DNA from: Syntrophales bacterium
Lineage (GTDB): Bacteria > Desulfobacterota > Syntrophia > Syntrophales > UBA2210
Direction of reading: 5' to 3'
NCBI GenBank assembly: GCA_028718565.1
Contig: JAQULO010000012.1
Span: forward strand, 1 to 41,195
DNA: 41,195 nucleotides
Both the position numbers and the translations under genes were made by a program. The notes under the pieces are model-generated. The model did not search any database. It had not been told where the DNA came from and was given only the letters and a program-made list of their open reading frames with translations. The stretch's first letter is position 1. Each line of letters begins with the position of its first letter. This document shows, piece by piece, positions 26,733 through 35,117 of this stretch.

Positions 26733-27392
26733 TCAGTGATCATGGAAAATGTCCGTTCCCTTCTCTCCGGTGCGCCACCCGCCCCGGCGTATAATCTCGA
26801 TGATTCTCCTGATCTTTTCGTGGTCCTTTCTCCCCGGTGAGGACTCGACACCGCTGTTGATGTCCACGGCATGCGGCGAGACGGACACGATCGCATCCTG
26901 TATATTCTCGCTGTTCAGACCGCCGGAAAGTATCAGGGCACATGTTTGTTTGAGCGATTTGGCCAGCTCCCAGTTTGACATCTTTCCCGTCCCGCCGTAG
27001 AGTCCGGGGACAAAGGCATCCACGAGGATGGCCCTGACCGGGTAGTCGGCCAACCGCCCAAGATCTCCTGCGGTCCTAAGCGAGAAGGCCTTTATGACCA
27101 TTGGCGCTGGAAACAGGCGGCAGTATTCCGGTGTCTCATCCCCATGGAGTTGAAGGAGGTCGAGGCCGCAGGATTCGGTAATCTTCGCCACCCGTTCGGG
27201 TTCATCGTTGACGAAGACCCCGACCTTCGCTATGCCGCTCGGAAGCCCTGCAATGATCTCTTTCGCCCTTTCCGGCGACACGTAGCGCAGGCTTTTGGGG
27301 TAAAAGATGAAGCCCAGCGCGTCGGCTCCGGCTTCGGCAGCTACCAGTGCATCATCGAGATCGGTGATTCCGCAAATCTTGATCCCTGTCAT
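26733..27392 (-). CDS. trpF: Phosphoribosylanthranilate isomerase
   Basis: 219 aa starting [10 protein letters not shown], with GGGAGAG just upstream. The N-terminal KICGIT (catalytic Cys7), the LLQLHGDE strand and the ILVDAF segment (catalytic Asp) are typical of TrpF. It isomerises N-(5-phosphoribosyl)anthranilate to CdRP. Here it is separate from TrpC, unlike the enteric fusion. Lies 10 bases downstream of trpC. Confidence 0.95.
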   Translation of the reverse strand: MTGIKICGITDLDDALVAAEAGADALGFIFYPKSLRYVSPERAKEIIAGLPSGIAKVGVFVNDEPERVAKITESCGLDLLQLHGDETPEYCRLFPAPMVIKAFSLRTAGDLGRLADYPVRAILVDAFVPGLYGGTGKMSNWELAKSLKQTCALILSGGLNSENIQDAIVSVSPHAVDINSGVESSPGRKDHEKIRRIIEIIRRGGWRTGEKGTDIFHDH

Positions 27393-27402
27393 CGTCTCTC
27401 CC

Positions 27403-28176
27403 TCACTTGCCCAGAAGCTCTCTGAGCTTTTCACCCGCATCGGGGGCCCTCATCAGCGTCTCGCCGATAAGAAAGGTATGGATCCCTTTCCCCTTTAGCG
27501 TTTCGATATCCCCCCGCGTCTCGATGCCGCTTTCGCTGATCACGACCCTTCCCTCGGGAACAAGGGGCGCCAGCGCCAAGCTGGTGGCCAGGTCGGTGAC
27601 AAAGGTATTCAGGTTCCGGTTGTTGATCCCTATGATCGTCGCTCCGGCAGCGAGTGCCCTTTCCATCTCCTGTCGGGAGTGAACCTCGACAAGGGGCGCG
27701 AGCCCCAGCGATTCCGCCAGTCCTATAAATTGGACGAGCATCAGATCATCAAGGATAGCAGCGATAAGAAGTACGGCGTCGGCCCCGATGATCCGCGTCT
27801 CGTAGATCTGATGCTGGTCTATGATGAAATCCTTCCTGAGGAGGGGGCGTTCAGCCCGTTTTTTTATCTCCGAAAGATATGCCTTCTTCCCCTCGAAGAA
27901 GGTCTCGTCCGTCAGGACGGAGATGGCCGCAGCCCCGTTTTCTTCGTAGAGGGAGGCTATCGCAAGATGATCGAAATCCTCCCTGATCCTCCCCTTGGAC
28001 GGGGAGCTCCTCTTCACCTCGGCAATGATGGCACAGTCCGCGCCGCTGATCGCCGCCTTGAAGTCACGCGGAGATGGCGTACCCAGGGCAGCTTCCCGCA
28101 TCGCCTGGAGGGAGGTCGACCTCTTCAGGCGCGCGACCTCTTCCCTTTTCACCGCTAAGATCCTGTCTAGAATCAT
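27403..28176 (-). CDS. trpC: Indole-3-glycerol phosphate synthase
   Basis: 257 aa beginning MILDRILAVKREEV, as most TrpC proteins do. A GTG three codons earlier (28185) immediately abuts the trpD stop and is an alternative. AEVKRSSPSKG (catalytic Lys), LRKDFIID, GINNRNL and SESGI motifs are intact. Decarboxylating ring closure of CdRP to indole-3-glycerol phosphate. Tightly packed in the operon. Confidence 0.96.
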   Translation of the reverse strand: MILDRILAVKREEVARLKRSTSLQAMREAALGTPSPRDFKAAISGADCAIIAEVKRSSPSKGRIREDFDHLAIASLYEENGAAAISVLTDETFFEGKKAYLSEIKKRAERPLLRKDFIIDQHQIYETRIIGADAVLLIAAILDDLMLVQFIGLAESLGLAPLVEVHSRQEMERALAAGATIIGINNRNLNTFVTDLATSLALAPLVPEGRVVISESGIETRGDIETLKGKGIHTFLIGETLMRAPDAGEKLRELLGK

Positions 28177-28185
28177 CGTCTTCAC

Positions 28186-29196
28186 TCAACTGTTGCTCAG
28201 CTCTATCAGGGCCTGGAGTTTCTTTATGGCAGCGCCGCTGTCGATACAGGCTTCGGCCAGGACGATCCCCTCCTTAACGGTCTTCGCCTTCTCTCCTGCG
28301 ACAATCGCCATGGCAGCGTTGAGAAGAACGATCTTCCGGCAGGCCCCATCCTTTCCCAACAAGACATCCTTCGTGATCTGCGCGTTCGATGAGGCATCGC
28401 TCCCCAGAAGCTCCTCGACGCTGTAAACCTTACCGAACAGATCGACCGGATTGATATTGTAAGTGGTGATCATGCCATCCTTCAGCTCGGAAACGCGCGT
28501 CTCGCCGGTCACCGTGGCCTCGTCAAGGCCGTCGAAGCCGTGGACAATAAAGGCCCTCTTTGTTCCCAGATTTTTCAGGACGCCGGCGAACATCTCCGTC
28601 AGCGCGGGATCGTAGACCCCGATGAGCTGTGACGTCGCCCCCGCGGGATTTGTCATGGGTCCCAACATGTTGAATATGGTTCGTATCCCTATCTCCCTGC
28701 GCGGCCCGATGGCGTACTTCATCGCGCCGTGGAGCCTTGGGGCGAAGAGAAAGCCGATTCCTACCTGCTGGATGCACTCCTCAACGACCTCCGGTCCGAC
28801 ACCGATATTCACGCCGAGTGCCTCGAGAACATCCGCGCTTCCGCAGCCGCTGGAGACGGCGCGATTTCCGTGTTTTGCCACGGTGATCCCCGCCGCCGCC
28901 ACGACGAATGCCGCCGTGGTGGAAATATTGAAGGTGTTCATCCCGTCCCCACCGGTCCCGCAGGTATCCACGATGATAGATGCGCGGGCATCAACCCTCG
29001 TAGCCTTCTGCCGCATGATCCTGGCCGCTCCGGTGACCTCATCGACCGTCTCACCTTTAAGTCGCAGTGCCGTGATGAAGGCCGCTATCTGCGCCGGTGT
29101 GGCCATACCCTCCATCACCTCATCCATGACCTCCATCATCTCGCGTTCTTTCAGATCTTCTTTCGCAACTACTCTTCCGATCGCCTCTCTGATCAT
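28186..29196 (-). CDS. trpD: Anthranilate phosphoribosyltransferase
   Basis: 336 aa. PRPP-binding DTCGTGGDG (79-84 CGTGGD), KHGNRAVSS, and GPMTNPA segments are conserved. Transfers phosphoribose to anthranilate. Stand-alone TrpD, not fused to the amidotransferase. Its ATG overlaps the trpG stop (ATGA), with AAGGAG inside the trpG end. Confidence 0.96.
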   Translation of the reverse strand: MIREAIGRVVAKEDLKEREMMEVMDEVMEGMATPAQIAAFITALRLKGETVDEVTGAARIMRQKATRVDARASIIVDTCGTGGDGMNTFNISTTAAFVVAAAGITVAKHGNRAVSSGCGSADVLEALGVNIGVGPEVVEECIQQVGIGFLFAPRLHGAMKYAIGPRREIGIRTIFNMLGPMTNPAGATSQLIGVYDPALTEMFAGVLKNLGTKRAFIVHGFDGLDEATVTGETRVSELKDGMITTYNINPVDLFGKVYSVEELLGSDASSNAQITKDVLLGKDGACRKIVLLNAAMAIVAGEKAKTVKEGIVLAEACIDSGAAIKKLQALIELSNS

Positions 29197-29786
29197 GATA
29201 CGCGCTCCTTTCTATCATCCTTCTTCATATCGAGAAAATTTTTGATTATTCTCTTTCCACTTGGCGTCAGGATCGATTCGGGGTGGAACTGTATCCCTTC
29301 CACCGGATACCCCTGATGCCGCACTCCCATGATTTCTCCCTCCCGGGTCTCGGCGCTGATCTCAAGGCAGGACGGAACGGAATCCCGGCGCAAGAGCAGA
29401 GAATGGTAACGGCCCGCCTCAAATGGGCTGGGGAGCCCCCTGAAGATCGTCTTCCCATCGTTGATGATCCCGGAGGTCTTCCCGTGCATCAGCCTGCCGG
29501 CCCTGACAACATCGGCGCCGAAGGCGTAGCCGATGGCCTGGTGGCCAAGGCAAATACCCATAATGGGGATGGTTGCATGAAATCGCCTGATGACATCCAC
29601 GGTGATCCCTGCGTTTTCCGGTGAACCGGGACCGGGAGACAGGAAGATCGCATCGGGGTGCAGCCCTTCAATCTGATCAAGGGTGACCTCATCGTTGCGG
29701 TGGACCACGACCTCCTCGCCAAGCTGTCCGAGATACTGGACGAGGTTGTAGGTAAATGAATCATAGTTATCGATCATCAGAATCAT
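29193..29786 (-). CDS. trpG: Anthranilate synthase glutamine amidotransferase subunit
   Basis: 197-aa class I glutamine amidotransferase. Triad: Cys79 in GICLGHQ, His168 and Glu170 in FHPES. Supplies ammonia to TrpE. Overlaps trpE by 4 bases (ATGA) and trpD by 4 bases. The family also serves p-aminobenzoate synthase (PabA); a single copy may serve both, but this position identifies TrpG. Confidence 0.95.
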   Translation of the reverse strand: MILMIDNYDSFTYNLVQYLGQLGEEVVVHRNDEVTLDQIEGLHPDAIFLSPGPGSPENAGITVDVIRRFHATIPIMGICLGHQAIGYAFGADVVRAGRLMHGKTSGIINDGKTIFRGLPSPFEAGRYHSLLLRRDSVPSCLEISAETREGEIMGVRHQGYPVEGIQFHPESILTPSGKRIIKNFLDMKKDDRKERVS

Positions 29787-31291
29787 TTCTTTTCTCCATT
29801 GTTGTGGGTTATTTCAAACTGAGAGGCGGCCAGTCTGATGGCCTGCATCATTCCTTCGCCCTTGTTGACGGTCTCCTGATATTCCGCATCGGGGTCGGAG
29901 TCCGCGACGATCCCCGCGCCAACCTGAATGAAAATTCTGTCATCCTTGACGGTCATGGTCCTGATGGTGATGCACAGGTCCATATTCCCCGTATAGCTGA
30001 AGTAGCCGACGGCCCCTCCGTACGGGCCCCGCCGGGTCTGTTCCAGTTCGTCGATAATCTCCATGGCCCTGATCTTGGGCGCCCCTGAGAGGGTCCCCGC
30101 GGGGAAGGTGGCCTTCAGAACATCGAAGCAGTCCCTGTCTCCTGCCAGGTGGGCCTGGATGTTGGAGACGAGGTGCATGACGTGGGAATATCGCTCCACC
30201 GTCATCAATTGATTGACCTGAACGCTGCCGATCCGCGCGATCCTTCCCAGATCGTTTCTTCCGAGGTCGACGAGCATGACATGCTCCGCCCGCTCCTTCG
30301 GGTCCTGAAGGAGTTCGCCGGCCAGGGCACGGTCGTCCTGTTCGGTCTTCCCCCTCTTTCTCGTCCCGGCAATGGGCCTGAGTTCCACAACCCCCTCTTC
30401 AAGACGAACCATGACCTCCGGCGATGATCCGATGAGGGTCAGGTCGTCGGCCTTCAGGTAAAAGAGGTATGGGGATGGGTTGATATACCGAAGCGCCCGG
30501 TAGAGATCTACGGGGTCCCGGTCACTCTCCACCTCAAACCGCTGCGAGAGGACTACCTGGATAATATCCCCCGCGACAATATAGTCCTTGGCCCTCCTCA
30601 CTATAGTCTTATATTCTTCCGGTTTCATATTGGACTTAAGTAAGACACTTCCGGCCGTCTTTGTGGGGCGACTCTCTCCCTCAAGGGGGGCCTGAATCAT
30701 TCTTATCGTTTCTTCGATCTTTTCTATGCTCTCTTCATACAGGGCGTGAAGGTCTTCTCTCCCCCCGGTAAACGCGCAGGCCACGATCTTGATCGTGTGC
30801 CGGACATTATCAAATATGATCAGGGTATCGGTGATAAGGAAGACGGCATCATCGGTGTGAAGATCATCCGCAGCCCCGGCGGGCAGTCTTTCGAAATACC
30901 GGATCATATCATACCCGAAAAACCCTACTGCTCCGCCGTAGAATCGGGGGAGCCCCTCCACGTGAACGGGGCGGTATCGCGCCATCAGGTCTTTAAGAAA
31001 GCTCAGGGGATCTCCGCCATGCTCGTGGCGCCCTATATCTCCATTTTCCTGAATCAGGACATCCTTCCCTTTCACCCTGAAGATCACGCGGGGGTCGGAA
31101 CCTAGAAACGTGTAGCGGCCCCACTTCTCGCCCCCCTCCACACTCTCCAGGAGAAAGGCATGCGACTTGGAGCGCAACTTTATGAGGACCGAAACGGGAG
31201 TTTCCGTGTCGGCCAGGATCTCCCGGTAAACGGGGATCAGGTTTCCCTCTTGTGCAATTTTTTCAAATGTCTGAAACGATGGACTGTACAT
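29783..31291 (-). CDS. trpE: Anthranilate synthase component I
   Basis: 502 aa; makes anthranilate from chorismate with ammonia from TrpG. The N-terminal LLES motif (about 47-50, HAFLLESVEGG), part of the tryptophan feedback site in this family, is present, so allosteric inhibition by Trp is likely. Chorismate-site motifs IAGTRKRG, DLGRNDLGR, and GAPKIRAMEII are intact. It is the first structural gene after the attenuator; AAGGATG lies 4-9 bases before the ATG. Confidence 0.96.
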   Translation of the reverse strand: MYSPSFQTFEKIAQEGNLIPVYREILADTETPVSVLIKLRSKSHAFLLESVEGGEKWGRYTFLGSDPRVIFRVKGKDVLIQENGDIGRHEHGGDPLSFLKDLMARYRPVHVEGLPRFYGGAVGFFGYDMIRYFERLPAGAADDLHTDDAVFLITDTLIIFDNVRHTIKIVACAFTGGREDLHALYEESIEKIEETIRMIQAPLEGESRPTKTAGSVLLKSNMKPEEYKTIVRRAKDYIVAGDIIQVVLSQRFEVESDRDPVDLYRALRYINPSPYLFYLKADDLTLIGSSPEVMVRLEEGVVELRPIAGTRKRGKTEQDDRALAGELLQDPKERAEHVMLVDLGRNDLGRIARIGSVQVNQLMTVERYSHVMHLVSNIQAHLAGDRDCFDVLKATFPAGTLSGAPKIRAMEIIDELEQTRRGPYGGAVGYFSYTGNMDLCITIRTMTVKDDRIFIQVGAGIVADSDPDAEYQETVNKGEGMMQAIRLAASQFEITHNNGEKK

Positions 31292-31309
31292 GGCATCCTT
31301 ACCTCTGTC

Positions 31310-31346
31310 TCAAAAATAAAAAAGGCCGTGAGTACTCACGGCCTTT
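31310..31346 (-). terminator. Second (proximal) terminator in trp leader
   Basis: A 26-bp perfect palindrome (31321-31346; arms AAAGGCCGTGAG) followed on the minus strand by TTTTATTTTT. It lies between the attenuator terminator and the trpE start, so readthrough of the first hairpin alone would not be enough to express the operon. Confidence 0.85.
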
Positions 31347-31359
31347 CTGGATTACAAAC

Positions 31360-31398
31360 AAAAAAGCCGCGGAGAACCGGAAAGGTCCGCCGCGGCTT
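31360..31398 (-). terminator. trp attenuator terminator (3:4 hairpin)
   Basis: Arms AAGCCGCGG (31398-31390) and CCGCGGCTT (31372-31364) with TTTTTT at the end; the loop region contains the 3' half of a proposed antiterminator. It starts 22 bases after the leader-peptide stop codon, the usual attenuator geometry. Confidence 0.85.
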
Positions 31399-31440
31399 GC
31401 AAACTGTATAATTCAGGGACTTACCGGCAGGCGAACCTCT
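31381..31440 (-). promoter_or_regulatory. Proposed trp antiterminator pairing
   Basis: AGAGGTTCGCC at 31440-31430 (leader codons 18-21) can pair over 11 bases, with two wobbles, with GGCGGACCTTT at 31391-31381, which overlaps the 5' arm and loop of the attenuator hairpin. Ribosome stalling at the Trp codons (31462-31454) would leave this pairing free; a ribosome at the stop codon would cover it. A further pairing, TTCAGGG with CCCTGAA around the peptide, may act as the protector stem. Confidence 0.6.
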
Positions 31441-31492
31441 CCTCTGAGATTTGCCACCACCAGCTATTCAACCCTGAAGTTATTTGTATCAT
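31421..31492 (-). CDS. trpL: trp operon leader peptide, three consecutive Trp codons
   Basis: A 23-codon ORF starting MIQITSGLNS, then three TGG codons in a row (31462-31454), then ten residues and TAA. It lies between a good sigma-70 promoter and two intrinsic terminators, directly upstream of trpE, which is the arrangement of a ribosome-mediated attenuation leader. A GAGAAG sequence just upstream is a fair ribosome-binding site. It regulates by its translation, not by its product. Confidence 0.88.
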   Translation of the reverse strand: MIQITSGLNSWWWQISEERFACR

Positions 31493-31522
31493 CTTACTTC
31501 TCACTACCCGCAATTTTCCGTC

Positions 31523-31551
31523 TTCATAACAGACCCGTTAAATCGTGTCAA
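31523..31551 (-). promoter_or_regulatory. Sigma-70 promoter of the trp operon
   Basis: On the minus strand TTGACA (31551-31546), 17 bases, TATGAA (31528-31523). The predicted start near 31516 leaves about 24 bases before the leader peptide. No TrpR-type operator is recognisable. The remaining interval up to 31793 holds an 8-bp inverted repeat (ATCAACGT at 31667-31674, ACGTTGAT at 31705-31712) and no gene. Confidence 0.75.
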
Positions 31552-31793
31552 CACCAAAAATCGGGTTGTGTCGAATTGATAAGAACAAAAAAATGTTAGG
31601 AGCAAGTAAACTGTTTAGAAATAATAGCCTCCCCCTTTTTATTTTCGAGAAATGGGGAAACAAAATATCAACGTTGAAGACAGCAAAAAGTCCAAAGCCA
31701 CAGGACGTTGATTGCTAAAACGCATTAAAATACAATGTGTGCCCGATAAGTCGACTTCCGGATGGATGCGTTTCGGGGTAACAGAAGGTTTTG

Positions 31794-32480
31794 CTATCCG
31801 TTCATGCAGCAATGTTTGTACTTCTTTCCGCTTCCGCACGGGCAGGGGTTGTTAGGGCCTGTGTCCGGACTCACGCGAGGAGTCTTCATCATTTGAATCA
31901 GTCCCACCGTCACGAGCACGACAAGCAGCGCCAGAAACTGTCTTCCGCCGTTGCTGAAAAAGTTATCCATCATCAGGCGTATCTGCCCGGACAGGGAACC
32001 TACGGGAAACCCTTTTTCTATCCTGCAGATGAAAAAAACAGGGATGTCGATGGACGCCGCTGCGATCATAAGCGGCACAGCTGTCAGAAGTCCCCATCCC
32101 CGCTCTCTGAAAGACAGCGCCGGCCAAGCCAGGAGAAGTGAAAAAATGATTATGGGCTGGATATACAGCGCACTGGCGACCGTATTCAGTTTTACTTGTT
32201 TGCCATACTGGGGAATGCCGATCTTGTCGGCGATTGCCCTGTTGATCTTTACTATGTAATATATGCTGTTTCCTTCCGTCTGTGTCTCCTCCATACCGTA
32301 AGACAGGATTTCATATTCCGGGTGAACCAGCTCTATTTCGAACGCGAAGATGGGAAGCAGTATTCTGGTATAGACCGAACCGAACAGGTAAAACAGCGCC
32401 GATACCAGCAGAAAAGCGGATATGAAACGTATGATGAATCCCCGAATGCCTGTCATGGGTTTCTTAATCTCTTCATTCAT
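31794..32480 (-). CDS. Exosortase-associated membrane protein with C-terminal SEC-C zinc motif
   Basis: 228 aa. Four predicted helices (about 18-42, 102-122, 128-152, 180-198) with a periplasmic loop of some 60 residues after the first; this puts both ends in the cytosol. The last 18 residues, NPCPCGSGKKYKHCCMNG, are a SEC-C motif: Cys213, Cys215, Cys224 and Cys225 in the CxC-x8-CC pattern of the zinc tail of SecA. Its start overlaps the exosortase stop by 8 bases (ATGAATGA), so the two are translationally coupled. The membrane part resembles the partner proteins found beside XrtH-type exosortases; the zinc tail on such a protein is unusual. The function is inferred only from neighbours. Confidence 0.75.
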   Translation of the reverse strand: MNEEIKKPMTGIRGFIIRFISAFLLVSALFYLFGSVYTRILLPIFAFEIELVHPEYEILSYGMEETQTEGNSIYYIVKINRAIADKIGIPQYGKQVKLNTVASALYIQPIIIFSLLLAWPALSFRERGWGLLTAVPLMIAAASIDIPVFFICRIEKGFPVGSLSGQIRLMMDNFFSNGGRQFLALLVVLVTVGLIQMMKTPRVSPDTGPNNPCPCGSGKKYKHCCMNG

Positions 32481-33003
32481 CCGACTGGGCGAAATTCGTT
32501 ATCCACGCAATAAAAAACAGTACGCCTACGAAGATGATAAAGGTCTGGCCAACGTAGACATGCGCCAAATCAAACATGCCCGGCCTGTATTTCAGTATGT
32601 AGTAGAGGACCACTATCCTGATAAGATTTGCAATATATATGAGTAATGATCCTACCAGGACACCCGACATCTTTTGTTTTATTCCCAGAGGGAAGGCACA
32701 TAATGCCGCCGTGATCAACAGGATTCCTTCTATCCCCTCACACCCTTGTGCTATCCTGATGGTAAAGCTACCGGAACCTATGGTGTTGCCATTGGAAAAA
32801 CTTTTTTCGCCGGGAGTAATGAAATTTATAAGCCTGGAACTGACTCCAGCGTTTAACTTGTGAACCAGCAGGGGTGACGTGTATGACCTTACGGAATAAT
32901 GTAACAGCTGCAGGGCGAGAAAAAAAAGAATGAAATAGAGGACAAATCGCACCTCACTTTTATAGGATTTAAGAAATATTCTTATTCTTAATGAATTTTT
33001 CAT
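32473..33003 (-). CDS. Short exosortase (XrtH-like), protein-sorting transpeptidase
   Basis: 176-aa polytopic inner-membrane protein of the exosortase/archaeosortase superfamily. The catalytic triad is visible: Cys88 in QGCEGIEG, Arg129 in NLIRIV, and His148 in LAHVYVGQ. About five helices. Its small size, without the long N-terminal helical region of XrtA/EpsH, and its coupled membrane partner suggest the XrtH group, whose cargo usually carries IPTLxxWG-CTERM tags; that subgroup assignment is tentative. No cargo with such a tag is in this window; the one PEP-CTERM protein is at 22 kb. No clear ribosome-binding site precedes the ATG. Confidence 0.85.
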   Translation of the reverse strand: MKNSLRIRIFLKSYKSEVRFVLYFILFFLALQLLHYSVRSYTSPLLVHKLNAGVSSRLINFITPGEKSFSNGNTIGSGSFTIRIAQGCEGIEGILLITAALCAFPLGIKQKMSGVLVGSLLIYIANLIRIVVLYYILKYRPGMFDLAHVYVGQTFIIFVGVLFFIAWITNFAQSDE

Positions 33004-33130
33004 GAAGATATCGAGGATTGCAAAGGAATGGGGAGGCTGGCCCCTTTCCGGGTTAAAAACTAATCAGAGCCAATCCCTAAACTATCTCTGAACGGACCCT
33101 GCTTATAAGTACACGACTTGGGTATGCAAT

Positions 33131-34702
33131 TTATTTTTTTCTATATTTTTTGGAATAAGGAATTCTCATCATTTTAAGTTTAGATCTTAGGGTGTTGGGA
33201 TGAAGCTTTAAAAGTTTGGCCGCCCCCTGCGGCCCTTCAATCGTACCCGCTGAGAGCCTAAGGGCCTTTTCGAAATGGGAACGACACAGTGCGTTGAAGC
33301 TCGGAAACTCCCCGTCCGGAAAAGGGAGCGTGGCGCCTGTCGGAGTCTTTACATCGGGGGGGAGGATATCGTCGAAACGGAGGGATTCCGCCCGGTCCTT
33401 CCCTCGAGTGCGGATCAAGGCCCGCTCGATATAGTTTTCCAACTCGCGCACATTGCCCGGCCAATCATGAGCCATGAGTCTTTCGAGTTCATTACGCTCC
33501 AATTTGGTGTGTGGTTCTATCTTCATTTCTCTGGATTTTCGCTCCAGAAAATGATTTGCCAGCGAGGAAATATCTTCTTTTCTCTGCCTCAACGGTGGAA
33601 TCATGATGGGAAATACATTGAGGCGGTACCACAAATCCTCTCGGAATTGTCCCGCCCTCACCATCTCTTCCAGATTTCGATGGGTGGCACTGATAATCCT
33701 CACATTGACCAAGATGGGTTCGGTACCGCCCACACGTTCTATCTCTTTTTCCTGAAGGACCCTGAGCAGCCGAATCTGAGCGGCCGGGCTCAGTTCACCG
33801 ATTTCATCCAGGAAAATGGTCCCGTTATTGGCTCGTTCAAACCGCCCCCTCTTTTGCTGAGCCGCCCCGGTAAAAGCACCCTTTTCGTGTCCGAATAATT
33901 CGCTGTCCATGAGGGATTCGGGGATGGCCCCACAGTTTACCTTGATAAACGGGCCTGCTTTTCTGGGAGATGCCTGCTGGATAAAATTGGCGATCACTTC
34001 CTTGCCCACGCCGGTCTCGCCGAGCAAAAGCACGGACGTCTCCATGCCCGCCACCTGAGACACCATGTTCATGATGCCCTTCAGGCCCGAATCGGCACCG
34101 ATGATGGTATCGCCGGAGGAATACAGGAGCGTTTGTTGCAGGTAATCATTGTCATCGGCCAGCATCTCCTTTAGGCGCAGGGTCTCCTGATGCTTTATCG
34201 CATTGGAAATGGTGATGGAAAGTGGTTCACGCAGGATGGATAAAAGCTGAAAGTGGGCATCCGTATACTGGTTCTCGCCTTTGGTCCACAGCGTTAAGCC
34301 TCCCCCCAGCCTGTGATTCTCAATATCGATCCTCATGGAGACCTGCGAATAGCCATTTGGCCATTTTCCCACGGGTCTGTAATATTTCTTCCAGTTTCCG
34401 ATCATGTCGCTATCATCATCGACCAAAATGAACCTATCGTTAGAGCATAATAATTGTTCCGTATCGTGCAGAAACGCTCTGGGCACGGCAAAACTTGACG
34501 GGGGTCGGCTTCCTCCTTCGGTGGAGGCCCAGGCATAAATTCTAACTCTTAATGCACTTTCGTCCAGCAGCCCCAAGCCCATCTCCGTGACGGGGATATA
34601 GTCTTTGATGTAATTTAAAAACCGATTGATCGTGGTATTCGGTTCAAGACTGCTACAAAGAATCAATGTGGCTTGCTTGAATAATTCATTTTCGTTGATC
34701 AA
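33131..34702 (-). CDS. GAF-domain sigma-54-dependent transcriptional activator
   Basis: Bacterial enhancer-binding protein, 523 aa from the start chosen. N-terminal GAF-type sensor (about 2-171), AAA+ domain with Walker A GETGVGKE (228-235), sigma-54 contact loop GAFTGA (275-280), Walker B TIFLDEIG (about 295-302), the R-finger region, and a C-terminal Fis-type helix-turn-helix (about 491-514). I prefer the TTG at 34702 (preceded by AAGGAAA, protein beginning INENELFKQATLIL, where GAF homology starts); an ATG at 34849 adds 49 residues without family resemblance. Divergent from the acyl-CoA operon, whose -24/-12 promoter it presumably activates. There is no receiver domain, so a small molecule (perhaps the acid or its CoA ester) may be the signal; this is inference. 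Confidence 0.93.
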   Translation of the reverse strand: MINENELFKQATLILCSSLEPNTTINRFLNYIKDYIPVTEMGLGLLDESALRVRIYAWASTEGGSRPPSSFAVPRAFLHDTEQLLCSNDRFILVDDDSDMIGNWKKYYRPVGKWPNGYSQVSMRIDIENHRLGGGLTLWTKGENQYTDAHFQLLSILREPLSITISNAIKHQETLRLKEMLADDNDYLQQTLLYSSGDTIIGADSGLKGIMNMVSQVAGMETSVLLLGETGVGKEVIANFIQQASPRKAGPFIKVNCGAIPESLMDSELFGHEKGAFTGAAQQKRGRFERANNGTIFLDEIGELSPAAQIRLLRVLQEKEIERVGGTEPILVNVRIISATHRNLEEMVRAGQFREDLWYRLNVFPIMIPPLRQRKEDISSLANHFLERKSREMKIEPHTKLERNELERLMAHDWPGNVRELENYIERALIRTRGKDRAESLRFDDILPPDVKTPTGATLPFPDGEFPSFNALCRSHFEKALRLSAGTIEGPQGAAKLLKLHPNTLRSKLKMMRIPYSKKYRKK

Positions 34703-34926
34703 TTTGCTTTCCTTCACGACCCTTAGTCTTTGTCGAACCAACGCAATGTGTCTAAACACCCCGGTGATTTGAAACTTCAAGAACATAACGCTTTTTATAT
34801 GTAGCACATAAGCCAAAACCATGTAAGTCCCGCGCCTATATTTTAGCATGCTACTATATATCGTATACGCTACTTATAATCATAGTTATTGCTATTTAAA
34901 TTCGTAGTATATCTGCGTTGAATTGG

Positions 34927-34941
34927 ATATCATGCTGATAT
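34927..34941. promoter_or_regulatory. Dyad ATATCA-TGC-TGATAT, possible activator site
   Basis: A 6-bp perfect dyad with 3-base spacer, 17 bases upstream of the -24 element. A second palindrome, CGTATACG, is at 34862-34869 and the interval is strongly AT-rich. Either could be an upstream activating site for the divergent activator; both are short enough to be chance. Confidence 0.25.
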
Positions 34942-34956
34942 TGCATATGAATAATA

Positions 34957-34974
34957 TTGGCATATTAATTGCTA
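34957..34974 (+). promoter_or_regulatory. Sigma-54 promoter of the acyl-CoA operon
   Basis: TTGGCATATTAATTGCTA: GG (34959-34960) and GC (34971-34972) exactly ten bases apart, matching TGGCA-N-TTGC. Start near 34984 gives a leader of about 135 bases before the acyl-CoA dehydrogenase ATG. The divergent gene encodes a sigma-54 activator, which strongly supports it. Confidence 0.8.
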
Positions 34975-35117
34975 TTTTATTGGTTTTTTATAAATCCAGA
35001 TATCGACTTATAAGGTTTTAGGTGAGTGGTAGCGTTGTTCCTATCGATCTCCACATTGGGAAGCTAATGCGCCCCTTTTAAGAATTTTGCAACTTTAGAT
35101 TAAGGAGAGAGGTAAAG

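Noticed and set aside
25640-26794. 384-aa open frame on the plus strand over trpB
   Set aside because: Antisense shadow of a clearly coding, conserved gene.
31300-31550. T-box riboswitch upstream of trpE
   Set aside because: No T-box sequence or specifier-loop layout seen; the Trp-codon leader peptide explains the region better.
33025-33049. Hairpin GGAATGGGG/CCCCTTTCC as terminator of the sigma-54 activator
   Set aside because: One mismatch and no real T run on the minus strand; too weak to list.
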